Assembly: GCA_016699125.1 (NCBI GenBank)
Contig: CP064961.1
Location: 682,001 to 746,000, forward strand
DNA from: a bacterium
GTDB lineage: Bacteria > Babelota > Babeliae > Babelales > Vermiphilaceae
Length of the DNA stretch: 64,000 nt
Reading direction: 5' to 3'
The translations under genes and the position numbers were made by a program. Position 1 is the stretch's first letter; each line of letters begins with the position of its first letter. Under the pieces are notes generated by a model, which was not told the DNA's origin, made no database searches, and was given only the letters and a program-made list of their open reading frames with translations. Positions 18,876 through 27,499 of this stretch are shown here, piece by piece.

Positions 18876-20006
18876 ATGATTTTTTCATCGCTCTTCACTC
18901 TATTAAACCATTTCCCCTTTATTTTAGCAGGGCTTGTCGGATTAGCATTCTTGATAGCATTTCATGAGTTTGGGCACTTTCTGTTTTGCAAACTGTTTAA
19001 TATCTACACCCCATCATTTTCTATAGGCTTTGGACCGGTACTCTTTTCAAAAATGATCGGTGACACCCTATTCAAACTCTCTTTGATCCCGCTGGGAGGA
19101 TATGTTGAAATAGCTGGCGCACAGGAAGTTGGCCAGGGTGATCAGGCACACGCACAACTGCAAGATGAACGCTCATTTGGCAAAAAACCTTTCTGGCAGC
19201 AGTTTGCAGTCATGATCGGTGGCATACTTTTCAACCTGATCTTTGCTTACCTTGTTTTTATCACCATCTTTTTTGTAGGAACCCCCAAAACACAACTGCT
19301 GTATCCAACTAATGCAACTACCACAGTGGCACACGTCATACCTCAATCTGCAGCAGATGGCAAGATTATGCCAGGCGACGTGATAAAAACAATCAATAAG
19401 CTTCCTTTAGAAAAAGGCATTGCAACCTACACAGGTCGCACCACCGAACTAAGCGAAGCAAATGTAGAAATAGTGCTTGAACGAAACGGAAAAGAGATAA
19501 CAACCTCATTAAAACCAAAAATCACTTACCAACGCGGACAACAGACAGCATCGATGGGCATTATTTTCGAAACAGAATCAGAAAAAGCCGCTTCCCTTTT
19601 TGATGCAATCAAACGTGGCATTACCGAAACACATCGCTGGATTGGAAACATCATTAACGACTTCAAACATCTTTCTTTGAGCAAAAATGTCAAAGAGATG
19701 GCCGGACCACTCATGATTGTTCACATGAGTGCGAAAATGGCAAATGAAGGCATTTTATTGTTTTTCATATTTTTGGCAATTATCAGCATCAACCTTGCGG
19801 TTTTGAACATGTTACCAGTGCCTATTTTGGATGGTGGACAGATTGTGTTTTACACTATTGAAGCGATCATGGGATTTCCGCTCAATGAAAAAGCAAAAAT
19901 CGGCATCCACATGGCCTGCTGGATCGGATTCATGGCATTATTTGCTTATTTGAGCTGGCAAGATATTATGCGGATCGCCGCACCTCTTTTGAAACATTTA
20001 TTTTAA
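18876..20006 (+). CDS. rseP: Site-2 zinc metalloprotease, RseP/RasP family
   Basis: An intramembrane protease that, in relatives, cuts anti-sigma factors or signal-peptide remnants. The zinc motif HEFGH is at residues 30-34 in the first membrane helix; the second motif, NMLPVPILDGG, is near 310-320 in a later helix. A PDZ-like domain lies between (about 140-210). The 376-residue length suits a single-PDZ form. It is followed by a strong terminator, so it is probably monocistronic. Confidence 0.93.
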   Translation: MIFSSLFTLLNHFPFILAGLVGLAFLIAFHEFGHFLFCKLFNIYTPSFSIGFGPVLFSKMIGDTLFKLSLIPLGGYVEIAGAQEVGQGDQAHAQLQDERSFGKKPFWQQFAVMIGGILFNLIFAYLVFITIFFVGTPKTQLLYPTNATTTVAHVIPQSAADGKIMPGDVIKTINKLPLEKGIATYTGRTTELSEANVEIVLERNGKEITTSLKPKITYQRGQQTASMGIIFETESEKAASLFDAIKRGITETHRWIGNIINDFKHLSLSKNVKEMAGPLMIVHMSAKMANEGILLFFIFLAIISINLAVLNMLPVPILDGGQIVFYTIEAIMGFPLNEKAKIGIHMACWIGFMALFAYLSWQDIMRIAAPLLKHLF

Positions 20007-20013
20007 AAGCTCT

Positions 20014-20060
20014 AAAATACCCCGGTCAATTGAGCGTCCCTCTTTTGACCGGGGTATTTT
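20014..20060 (+). terminator. Rho-independent terminator after rseP
   Basis: A perfect 16-base inverted repeat (AAAATACCCCGGTCAA against TTGACCGGGGTATTTT) with a 15-base loop, starting 8 bases after the rseP stop. Confidence 0.85.
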
Positions 20061-20091
20061 CATGCACGCATCAGATTATTATTAATTCAAA

Positions 20092-20119
20092 TTGGCTTAT
20101 TTTTTATTCATGATATGCT
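20092..20119 (+). promoter_or_regulatory. Promoter-like site for the HExxH gene
   Basis: TTGGCT (20092-20097) and TATGCT (20114-20119), spaced by 16 bases, just before the GGAGG ribosome site at 20131-20135. Confidence 0.4.
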
Positions 20120-20140
20120 TGAAAGTAAATGGAGGATATC

Positions 20141-21196
20141 ATGAAGTCATTACGGTCTTTACTATTATTTTTTCTATGCATGCAGCTTTTTGGGCCTGTT
20201 TGCGCAATGGTTACAAAACTAACGCTAAAACAGATTGAGGCCGATATCCGCATGTTGGAAACGAATGCGATCGCAGAATTAAAAAAGGCGTTTCCATTGA
20301 TTTCCGAATCGGAATGGGCAGAAACGTTTAAAGATATTGAAAAATGCAAAGCAGATTTAAAAATACACCTTGCACAGAAAGATGCGGCGATCACCATGCC
20401 ATCCGTTTACCCTGCCAATACACCCTTTGTTTATGAAAAGTTTGAAGAATATACAAAACGGTGTACCGTGGCACGTGGCATAAACCCTGAAAAAATAGGA
20501 ATCTTAATCGAATCCAGCAATGGATGGTCCCCTGTACAATCTGCCTCTGCATGGGCCATTACTAACTATGAATACAGACAGACCTTAACAAACAACACAT
20601 GGCGAATAATTGGCGGAACAAACTTCAGACCAATGGTTGGTTTTGATACAAAACAAAATTGGGATAAGTATATACACAATCAAACTATATGGATGGACTA
20701 CGTCAAAAAATTTTCATTCCCAGCCGAATACAAGGAATTCAAAAACATAACTGACCAAATAAAGCTTGAATTAAAAACATTTAAAAAGGATCTAAAAGAT
20801 TTCATTTTTCCAAAACACGCACGTCCAGCTGCGCCACTATTCCATAAACAGTTCATAGAACACACAATTCATCATGAAATCACGCATATTATCGAGGGAC
20901 ACGGAATAACTACCCAACATGTAAAAATGCTTATAGAAAAATACTATGGTAAAACAACAAATAATAACCCGAGCTGGTTTGCCTTTACTAAAACACATGA
21001 ATATATGGCAGAACTCATGCCTTCACTATTGTTCAACGACATAGCACAATATGCATACAAGCTTGCAAAGTTCAGGACAAATCCACCATCATGGATAGTC
21101 TTACATGAAAAAGAACGTTTTTCAAAAACCCATGCAACAGACGCAGAACTACTTCCATGGCTCCAGCGAATTGTACAGGCACACTCGCAGAGTTAA
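20141..21196 (+). CDS. Secreted putative zinc metallopeptidase (HExxH)
   Basis: A 351-residue protein with a signal peptide (MKSLRSLLLFFLCMQLFGPVCA) and no family I can name. Residues about 245-249 are HEITH inside HHEITHIIEGHG, and about 40 residues later THEYMAELMPS offers a possible glutamate ligand, so a gluzincin-like layout (HExxH then ExxAE) is plausible and resembles the arrangement in anthrax lethal-factor-type domains. The start at 20141 is set by GGAGG five bases upstream; an ATG four codons earlier overlaps that site. Target unknown; export suggests an effector or envelope role. Confidence 0.65.
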   Translation: MKSLRSLLLFFLCMQLFGPVCAMVTKLTLKQIEADIRMLETNAIAELKKAFPLISESEWAETFKDIEKCKADLKIHLAQKDAAITMPSVYPANTPFVYEKFEEYTKRCTVARGINPEKIGILIESSNGWSPVQSASAWAITNYEYRQTLTNNTWRIIGGTNFRPMVGFDTKQNWDKYIHNQTIWMDYVKKFSFPAEYKEFKNITDQIKLELKTFKKDLKDFIFPKHARPAAPLFHKQFIEHTIHHEITHIIEGHGITTQHVKMLIEKYYGKTTNNNPSWFAFTKTHEYMAELMPSLLFNDIAQYAYKLAKFRTNPPSWIVLHEKERFSKTHATDAELLPWLQRIVQAHSQS

Positions 21197-21211
21197 ATTT
21201 ACTCGAAGCTA

Positions 21212-21655
21212 CTATTTTACTTTTGGTGCAAAACCAATTTCTTGCGCTTTGTGAGGATGCTCGGAACCAGCGTACACTTTTAATTTACGATAGATGTCAC
21301 TGTTAAGGGTATTTTTTGGCAACATTCTTTTGACTGCAAGTTCAACAATTTTTGTTGGGTGCTTTTTCATAAGATCTTTTGCTAATGTAACCTTTTTACC
21401 GCTCATCCAGCCGCTGTAGGTCACGTATTCTTTGTCGCTCATTTTTTGACCGGTCATGACCACTTTGTCAGCATTGATAACCACCACATAATCACCACAA
21501 TCGGTGTGCGGCGTGTAATATGGCTTGTCTTTGCCACGCAATGCATCGGCAATCTGTGTTGCCAAACGGCCTAAAATCTTACCCTCTGCATCGATAACTC
21601 GCCATTTTGGGGCACGATCTTCTTTTTTCAAATAAAACGCTTTATTCATAATCAT
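21212..21655 (-). CDS. rplM: 50S ribosomal protein L13
   Basis: L13 is an early large-subunit assembly protein. The 147 residues contain RVIDAEGKILGRLATQIADALRGK-like and GDYVVVINADKV segments, the YTPHTDCGDYV motif and MLPKNTLNSDIYRKLKVYAGSEHPH. rpsI (S9), which normally follows, is not downstream: a convergent gene ends 15 bases away. Confidence 0.96.
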   Translation of the reverse strand: MIMNKAFYLKKEDRAPKWRVIDAEGKILGRLATQIADALRGKDKPYYTPHTDCGDYVVVINADKVVMTGQKMSDKEYVTYSGWMSGKKVTLAKDLMKKHPTKIVELAVKRMLPKNTLNSDIYRKLKVYAGSEHPHKAQEIGFAPKVK

Positions 21656-21681
21656 GATCGCAAGACCTTTATTTTCAGAAA

Positions 21682-21711
21682 TTTATATGATTTTTTAAAC
21701 TCTCCTGTCAA
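21682..21711 (-). promoter_or_regulatory. Promoter-like site for rplM
   Basis: TTGACA (21706-21711), an 18-base spacer and TATAAA (21682-21687) lie just before rplM. The same 16-base stretch covering the -35 recurs with one mismatch at 21746-21761. Confidence 0.45.
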
Positions 21712-21809
21712 AGATAAACAAAAAACTGATTTTGGTCAATATAATTGTCAAAGACAAACAATGCATCTTTACTTTTTTCAAAACAGCGTGGCTGCAACCT
21801 GCAAAATGA

Positions 21810-21838
21810 TTGACAAAAAAACGATTGCATCGCAGAAT
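21810..21838 (+). promoter_or_regulatory. Promoter-like site for the NhaC-type antiporter
   Basis: A perfect TTGACA (21810-21815), a 17-base spacer and CAGAAT (21833-21838), about 75 bases before the gene. Confidence 0.4.
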
Positions 21839-21914
21839 AGACAGCAACTATTGACCTTTTAAAGCCAAATTCTGTTTGCTTATACACAACCCTTGAAAAA
21901 CGAAATTTTAAACC

Positions 21915-23462
21915 ATGATTGAAAATGCAGTTCCGATAATCCCTTTTTTGACGGTCATTTTTGTAACTTTATTGTCAGGACAGGTCCAAAAAGGACTTTT
22001 GATAGGAATTGTTGTGGGCGTCTGGCTGCTATCTGCCGGATCATTGTATACCTTTTTCCAGCTCTTTTTTTCACAAATTAACGACCAGATTGCAAACAAG
22101 GATAGCTGGTTTTTATACCTCTTTTTAATCGCTCTGCCCTCATTAATTGAACTGTTTTTAAAAACAGGGAGCGCGCAGGCATTTGCGCAGCGCATGACCC
22201 GAAAAATAAAAACAAAACGGGGCATTGAACTTGCTGCGGTCGCTTCATCATTTTGCCTGTCAATCGACGATTATCTGAGCATCTTGACCACGGGCCAGGT
22301 ACTCAGATCACTGACCGACACGGTGGGTATTCCCCGCGTCAAACTCGCCTATTTGATTCATGCACTTTCCGGCACCGTGGTCATTTTGATGCCACTTTCA
22401 AGCTGGGTCGCAACGCTCACCTCCTATCTGACCGCATCAGGAATCGGTAAAAACGACATCATCGCGTCCGACCCGTTCACCGTCTATCTTTACAGCATGC
22501 CACACACCATGTATTCGATTTTGACAATCATGACGGTGCTTTTTATCGTGTTAAAACGAATAAGTTTTGGTCCCATCAAACAGGCTGAAAAAGACGAAAC
22601 ACCACAACAGATTTTTCATGGAAACGAACCTGTATCTCATACAGCAAAAACAGTTCATCTTTTTGGCCCCCTGCTTTTGCTGATCGGGCTCATTGTGTGC
22701 CTCATTCTTTTTCAAAATGATGCAGCTCTGTTTGGTGGTAGCCGATCGATTTTTCAAGCATTCAAACATAACACCGACATATTTTTTATTTTGGCTGTTG
22801 CAAGCAGCACCACCTTTGTCTTAACAAGCCTTTATTTCTGGCAGACCGGAATGCTGAGCGCGTTTGACTGTCTGCACGCAATCAAAAACAGTTTTGGCCT
22901 CATGTACAACGTACTGTTCATTATTTTTCTGCTTTCCATTTTCAGCCATCTTGCACGCAATGACCTGAAAACGGGTGCCTTTTTGGCCACAATCGCACAG
23001 ACCTATGTTTCAACCGGGCTCATGCCACTCATCTTCTTTTTGACCTCACTTGCAATCGCCTTTTCAACAGGAACGTCATGGGGAACCTTTGGGCTCCTTT
23101 TGCCGATCGGTATTCCGATGCTTTTGAAGCTACACAACATCGAAACTGCAGTTGAAAGTAGTCAGATTCCTCTGCTTTATCAGACCATCGGCGCTATTTT
23201 TTCAGGCGCATTGTGTGGCGACCATCTGTCACTTTTTTCTGAAACGACGGCAATGTCGGCCGCTGCCGCACAGGTGACTGCCGAACAACATTTTAAAACG
23301 CAACTTGCGTACGCCATGCCGGTGGTTTTTGGCTGCATCATCTATTTTGCATCGGTCGGTTTTTTTGCACATACCTGGCATTCATTGGCATACCCACTCT
23401 GTTTTGGATTAAGCGCCACGGTCAACCTTGGACTGATCATGTTTTTGAAAAAACGGTGGTAA
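21915..23462 (+). CDS. NhaC-family Na+/H+ antiporter-like transporter
   Basis: A 515-residue membrane protein with about twelve hydrophobic segments. The region SFCLSIDDYLSILTTGQVLRS followed by KLAYLIHALSGTVVILMPLSSWVA matches the conserved core of NhaC-type antiporters (DDYxxxLTxGxxxR, then PISSW). A second conserved stretch, GTSWGTFGLLLPIGIPM, lies near residue 380. The expected role is Na+/H+ or Na+-coupled exchange across the inner membrane; the substrate cannot be read from sequence, since related proteins exchange organic acids or amino acids. Confidence 0.8.
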   Translation: MIENAVPIIPFLTVIFVTLLSGQVQKGLLIGIVVGVWLLSAGSLYTFFQLFFSQINDQIANKDSWFLYLFLIALPSLIELFLKTGSAQAFAQRMTRKIKTKRGIELAAVASSFCLSIDDYLSILTTGQVLRSLTDTVGIPRVKLAYLIHALSGTVVILMPLSSWVATLTSYLTASGIGKNDIIASDPFTVYLYSMPHTMYSILTIMTVLFIVLKRISFGPIKQAEKDETPQQIFHGNEPVSHTAKTVHLFGPLLLLIGLIVCLILFQNDAALFGGSRSIFQAFKHNTDIFFILAVASSTTFVLTSLYFWQTGMLSAFDCLHAIKNSFGLMYNVLFIIFLLSIFSHLARNDLKTGAFLATIAQTYVSTGLMPLIFFLTSLAIAFSTGTSWGTFGLLLPIGIPMLLKLHNIETAVESSQIPLLYQTIGAIFSGALCGDHLSLFSETTAMSAAAAQVTAEQHFKTQLAYAMPVVFGCIIYFASVGFFAHTWHSLAYPLCFGLSATVNLGLIMFLKKRW

Positions 23463-23498
23463 AAAGCGAATACCTCAAAACAGTTTGTACATAAAGTT

Positions 23499-23527
23499 TG
23501 ACTTTCATCATAACCCTTTTTACACTT
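23499..23527 (+). promoter_or_regulatory. Promoter of the IS-interrupted gene
   Basis: TTGACT (23499-23504), a 17-base spacer and TACACT (23522-23527). It stands before an AAGGTG ribosome site and the ATG at 23583, the original start of the gene now split by the insertion element. Confidence 0.5.
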
Positions 23528-23602
23528 TGTCACTGAAGTTAAGGTTTTTATTGTTAATTACATTTTTTTCGAAGGTGACGTTATGAACTACAAAGTATAT
23601 TA

Positions 23603-24473
23603 AGGTGTGTCCTCAATTTAATTAGTAGGGCATAAAAGCTTCAACCATATGTGCATAGATGCGATGTAGAGCATAGATTGGAAGTTTCTAGCAAGTTTTT
23701 CAAAACGCATAGCAATGCCACGAAAATGCTTGAGTCGTGCAAAAGATTTTCAACTAAGTGTCGATTTTTATACAAATGAGCATCAAATTCTGGATCTGGT
23801 CTAGTGCTGTTTTTTTCTTTTGGTATAATTACTTGCATTCCTTTTGTCCGTCCATAGATACGAATACTATCAGCATCATAGCCTTTGTCAGCGATAAAAT
23901 ATTCCGCTCCTTCGGCCAGGTCGATTAATTCGTTTGCAACCTTTGAATCGTGCACTTGACCCCAGTGATTTTAAAATTGAGCGGATTTCCATGCGCATCG
24001 GTGCACATATGAATCTTTGTAGTAAGTCCACCAGCGGATCTTCCAATTGCTCGCTCTTGACCACGCTGAGCTCCAGTCGCATGTTGGTGAGCTCTAACAT
24101 AACTTCCGTCGGCGAATACCCATTCTTTATCAACTTCTTTTCGTAGCATAAAAAAAACCTTCCCATAGCCCTTTTTTTGACCAACGATTAAATCGATTAA
24201 ATGCTGTTTGCCACGGACAAAATTCGGATGGAATATCCCTCCATGGTCCTCCAGTCCGCAATTTCCAAAGGATTGCTTCCATTATATTCCGCTCATTGCC
24301 CCACAGGTGGCATCCATGTTTACATAGTATCTCTTCTAGTTGTGACCAAATACTGTCTGTAATAACTCGACGTACCATTGCTTATCCTCGTTGCTGATTT
24401 CTGATACAAAAAACTTATCATTTTGTAGTGAAAATGCAACGTCATTACCTCATTTCAAATTGAGGACACACCT
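23603..24473. mobile_element. IS5-family insertion sequence (IS427-like), 871 bp
   Basis: The ends are inverted copies of AGGTGTGTCCTCAATTT (17 bases), and the element is flanked by a TA on each side (23601-23602 and 24474-24475), a duplication size known for the IS427 group. It contains one transposase locus on the minus strand read in two frames across a T8 run. It interrupts a host gene. Confidence 0.9.
23618..24378 (-). pseudogene. IS5-family transposase, frameshifted
   Basis: The first part (24378 to about 24130) encodes the N-terminal domain with LRTGGPWRDIPSEF and WQTAFNRFNRWSKKGLW. Reading must move into another frame at a T8 run near 24150, consistent with the programmed shift of two-frame IS5 elements. 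The DDE part continues (VFADGSYVRAHQHATGA, GGLTTKIHMCTDAHGNPL, FIADKGYDADSIR, NRHLVENL). Two further breaks look like single-base losses: in a G run near 23955, where ITGG-QVHDSK is expected, and in a T run near 23748, where NLFARLKHFRGIAMRFEKL resumes in another frame. The enzyme is probably inactive. Confidence 0.85.
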
Positions 24474-25024
24474 TATGCAAGTGCGAGCATGCTGTTTTCG
24501 TGCAATTTTTTAATAAGTATGCAGCAAACAAAAATTACAATTAATCAAACTGAGTTTAACGAGTGGAAGATAGACCAACAGGAAAAAAATGCACAAGATC
24601 CTAAAAAAAATGGAGCATTTGATTTTGCAGTCGCAACCAAACGCTTAAATGAAAAAAATATGCCAACCTACAAAACACTTGAAATCGCTCAGAATATCTT
24701 TTCGAAAGGTTCTGCTAACTATACATCAGGGACAATCAGATTGGGTTATATAGGAGGTGGACTTATTTTTACCATGTTCATTATAGATTATTTGAACTGG
24801 CGTGCGCACAGCTATTCTTTTAAAAATTCGACCCTCATAACGCCATATGGCGCTCCTGGAATCTTTGCACTTTCATTAATAATGGATGCTTGGTTGCTAG
24901 ATAATTTAAACAAAAGCTCGAATACGATGAAGATGGCAAAAAAGGATCACGAAAAAGCATTAAAAAACATTAATTTTGTTTATGAATAATAATCCTTGAC
25001 TTTGATAAGTTATAACCAAAACTC

Positions 25025-25057
25025 AAAAGGCAGCAGTCAATCTGCTGCCTTTTTTTA
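25025..25057. terminator. Bidirectional terminator
   Basis: AAAAGGCAGCAG, a TCAAT loop, then CTGCTGCC and a T7 run. It separates the split membrane gene from the convergent CPT-like gene. Confidence 0.8.
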
Positions 25058-25612
25058 TTGCCTTTTTTCTACCCATTCCAAAAGCTTTTCAGCTGCATTT
25101 TTTGGCAACAGATGCGTAGTATCAACCGTAAAATCATAGTTTTTGCGAATCCCTTCATGAATGCGATGAAACTGATCATTTGCAAGGCCCGGCTTTCTGT
25201 CTTTGCGCATAATCTCACGCTGTTGCAGCTGGGCAAGCTCGCACAACACACCAACATACAAAAACTGATGCTCACGCAAAACCGATCGGTACAATGCCAA
25301 CGTCTGCTCATCAAACAGTACCTCGTCAATAATCAGGTCATGACCACGATCGGCACACAACTGCACAAAAGAGGGCAGTTGGCCAAAAAACGTAACTCCT
25401 GCTGGCGTATTTTCAACGCGCATGGTCGGTCCGTACCGGTTATGTCCAGGAATCTGTACAAAATAATGCTCCATTTTGTGTTGCGGCACCATGTCAATAA
25501 AAGCGTCGATACCGGTTGCAAGCCAGAACGACTGACTCATGCCTTGAAACGCCCGAATTAATGAGCTTTTGCCCGACGAACTGCATCCATTCAACAAAAC
25601 TATTCTGCTCAT
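25055..25612 (-). CDS. Chloramphenicol phosphotransferase-like kinase
   Basis: A 185-residue P-loop protein. The Walker A is GCSSSGKSS near residues 9-17, preceded by the short start MSRIVLLN, and the FQ helix, the IIDEV strand and the VGVLCELAQLQQREIMRKDR segment follow the layout of the chloramphenicol 3-O-phosphotransferase (CPT) family. The ATG at 25612 is chosen over an upstream TTG. Family members phosphorylate small molecules; real drug resistance cannot be inferred from one homologue. Confidence 0.7.
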   Translation of the reverse strand: MSRIVLLNGCSSSGKSSLIRAFQGMSQSFWLATGIDAFIDMVPQHKMEHYFVQIPGHNRYGPTMRVENTPAGVTFFGQLPSFVQLCADRGHDLIIDEVLFDEQTLALYRSVLREHQFLYVGVLCELAQLQQREIMRKDRKPGLANDQFHRIHEGIRKNYDFTVDTTHLLPKNAAEKLLEWVEKRQ

Positions 25613-25690
25613 ACACGTCTTTGTAATCAAAAAAATCAGAATGAGTGTACCACAGCTTTGCCAAAAGCCTACACCCAGACCGACAGCCTT

Positions 25691-26353
25691 TTATTCAATA
25701 GCTTTATCATGTATGAGGCGTAACACATTGCACTCAATAATTTTTAACAACCGCTGCGCCTGCGAAACCCATTTTTGGGCCAGACGCTTTGTCAATCGTT
25801 TCTGGTCAATGACATGATACTGCTTCAGGTACTGGTGATAATATGAAAAATCTATCTGATCTTCTGCTTCATCAGGATCGAAAAAATCATGTGAACGGTA
25901 CGACGGTGCAATAATCAATCTAATCGATCCGTCTTGACCATTAAACACGTACAACGCAACATCTTTGAACCAGAGCATATGTTTTTTTGCAACTGAAATA
26001 CCAGATTCATCATACGTAACTCCAAGTGCTCTTGCTTTCACCTTTGCAAGCGTAAAAAAGGTTGCATGGGCATACAACTTTCCCAACAATAGTGCCTGTG
26101 ATTCTGGCAAAATAAGTTTTTGTGCAATCGCTGCACCAATTTTTTCGATAATTACATCAAGATCATGGCGTATATCATCAAAAGCGGATATGCCGTTATT
26201 TAAATTATAGGTCTGATCGTTAAGGTACAAAATAATAGCAGCACCTTCAAAACAGGTGATTGCATTCAGATTTTCAGACGGCAAGATGAACTCTATTTTT
26301 GCATGACTATCTATATGAAACGTTACCACTGTGCGAGTCGTAACTTTATTCAT
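25691..26353 (-). CDS. Unknown protein, candidate immunity partner
   Basis: A 220-residue soluble protein without a signal peptide or membrane helix; family not recognised. It is mixed alpha/beta in appearance, with an acidic patch DPDEAEDQIDF and a Tyr-rich stretch SYYHQYLKQYH. It starts 44 bases after the Hint-domain toxin-like gene, the usual place for an immunity gene, and immunity proteins are typically cytosolic and family-poor. The ATG at 26353 is preferred to an upstream TTG. The immunity role is inference from position only. Confidence 0.5.
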   Translation of the reverse strand: MNKVTTRTVVTFHIDSHAKIEFILPSENLNAITCFEGAAIILYLNDQTYNLNNGISAFDDIRHDLDVIIEKIGAAIAQKLILPESQALLLGKLYAHATFFTLAKVKARALGVTYDESGISVAKKHMLWFKDVALYVFNGQDGSIRLIIAPSYRSHDFFDPDEAEDQIDFSYYHQYLKQYHVIDQKRLTKRLAQKWVSQAQRLLKIIECNVLRLIHDKAIE

Positions 26354-26397
26354 TGTTTTCCACAACGTTAAAGATCAATGACCAATGCAAAAGTCGG

Positions 26398-27384
26398 TTA
26401 CACAAGCAGCTTGCCCTTTCTGGTAATCAAACGGTTGGTAATGAGCGCAGTCTGTACATCCTCCATGCCACCATATCCACTAGAGACAATCTCATCCCAG
26501 GTCATGGTATATCCATGATACTCGCCTTCTGCAGTTTTGTTAAAAATAACAATCTCACCGTCACAGACACTCACACGCCGTCTTGCATTTCCTTCAACTG
26601 CAATGGACCTATCTAATGCCCTTTGACCATTTTTTGGCGCAGGACTTTTTCTGCCATTTTGTATCGATTTATGATACGAAGCACCTTTATACACACCGTA
26701 CGGATGGGTACTTGACTGCTCATCATCTTCGTCATCATCATCATTGGGAAACAGAGGTGGCCCAGGGGTATAAAAGATACCATCATTTAATCCCGGCTCA
26801 CATGACAGTTTGCCATCAAAATCTTTTGCAAAATGGGCACCAAAATAGAGACCAAATGCAATGAACCCTGCAAAAACAGTGGTACCAACAAACTGTATCC
26901 CTTCGCCAAACGCAAACAGAAAACTGATACTCAAAAACGGTGTTATATTATGAGCAATAATATGTCGTGAACCAACCAGTAGTTCATGAGGGGGATCAAC
27001 AGTTAAACCATACAAAAGATGGGGTCCATCTATCAACTCAATAGCAGTAATTTCAAGCGGACCAGAAATAGCACTTAACAGATGATCGCCGGGTGCAAAA
27101 TCAACTGCGGCAAGCCAGTCTTCATGTTCAACCGACCAGAACAGTTGCTCCTTTGCACAGATAATTACCTGATCGGCAACGGTGATCTTAATAACACTAT
27201 CTTTATAAAAAATCTGCCTTGAGCGCAGTCGCTGTAATTGTAAATCCTGCGACACAATAGAAGCATACTCAGAAAGTTCTGCAACATGGTCAAGGCCAGA
27301 GTCGGTCAAAATTTTTATCTCTTTTGTAAACCCATGACCGGCAAGTTCAGCAAAAATAAGAAGTAAAAGAATACGAACCACCAC
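26398..27384 (-). CDS. Secreted Hint-domain polymorphic-toxin-like protein
   Basis: A 328-residue protein with a hydrophobic N-terminus (VVRILLLLIFAELAG), a Hint (intein-like) domain at about 17-146 and a C-terminal module at about 228-328. The Hint part keeps TDSGLDHVAEL, EQLFW...DWLAA...PGDHLL and LYGLTVDPPHELLVG ending in AHN (144-146), but the first Cys of the usual GCF start is replaced (GHGFT). A membrane-like segment (149-185) and an acidic linker (DDDDEDDE) follow. The end (YHKS, KSPAPKNGQRALD, RRVSVCDGEIV, YHGYTMTWDE, KGK) resembles toxin tips I have seen in polymorphic toxins, activity unnamed. Translation starts at GTG. Confidence 0.65.
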   Translation of the reverse strand: MVVRILLLLIFAELAGHGFTKEIKILTDSGLDHVAELSEYASIVSQDLQLQRLRSRQIFYKDSVIKITVADQVIICAKEQLFWSVEHEDWLAAVDFAPGDHLLSAISGPLEITAIELIDGPHLLYGLTVDPPHELLVGSRHIIAHNITPFLSISFLFAFGEGIQFVGTTVFAGFIAFGLYFGAHFAKDFDGKLSCEPGLNDGIFYTPGPPLFPNDDDDEDDEQSSTHPYGVYKGASYHKSIQNGRKSPAPKNGQRALDRSIAVEGNARRRVSVCDGEIVIFNKTAEGEYHGYTMTWDEIVSSGYGGMEDVQTALITNRLITRKGKLLV

Positions 27385-27499
27385 ACTAACCTGTCTAAAA
27401 AAAAATGCCAGTTTAATGTAGTGTTATTTTTCAGAGTTTGCAAACAGAAGGAATAAAAAACCGCACACTTGCGAGTTAGAACAACTCAGCAATAGAGAT

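Larger units (their letters stand above)
23583..24989 (+). pseudogene. Small membrane-protein gene split by an IS at codon 7
   Basis: The ATG at 23583, with an AAGGTG ribosome site, opens a frame broken after MNYKVY by the insertion element. Removing the element and one TA copy rejoins it exactly in frame with the sequence after 24475, giving a 177-residue protein with a signal-like start (YYASASMLFSCNFLISM). The rest has two membrane segments (YIGGGLIFTMFIIDYL and GAPGIFALSLIMDAWLL) and polar ends. The remaining open frame from ATG 24489 has 166 residues and might still be made, but no ribosome site is evident there. Family not recognised. Confidence 0.75.

Noticed and set aside
23888..24184. 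98-codon frame in the transposase region
   Set aside because: It is the wrong frame; the DDE motifs are in the overlapping frame at 23925-24149.
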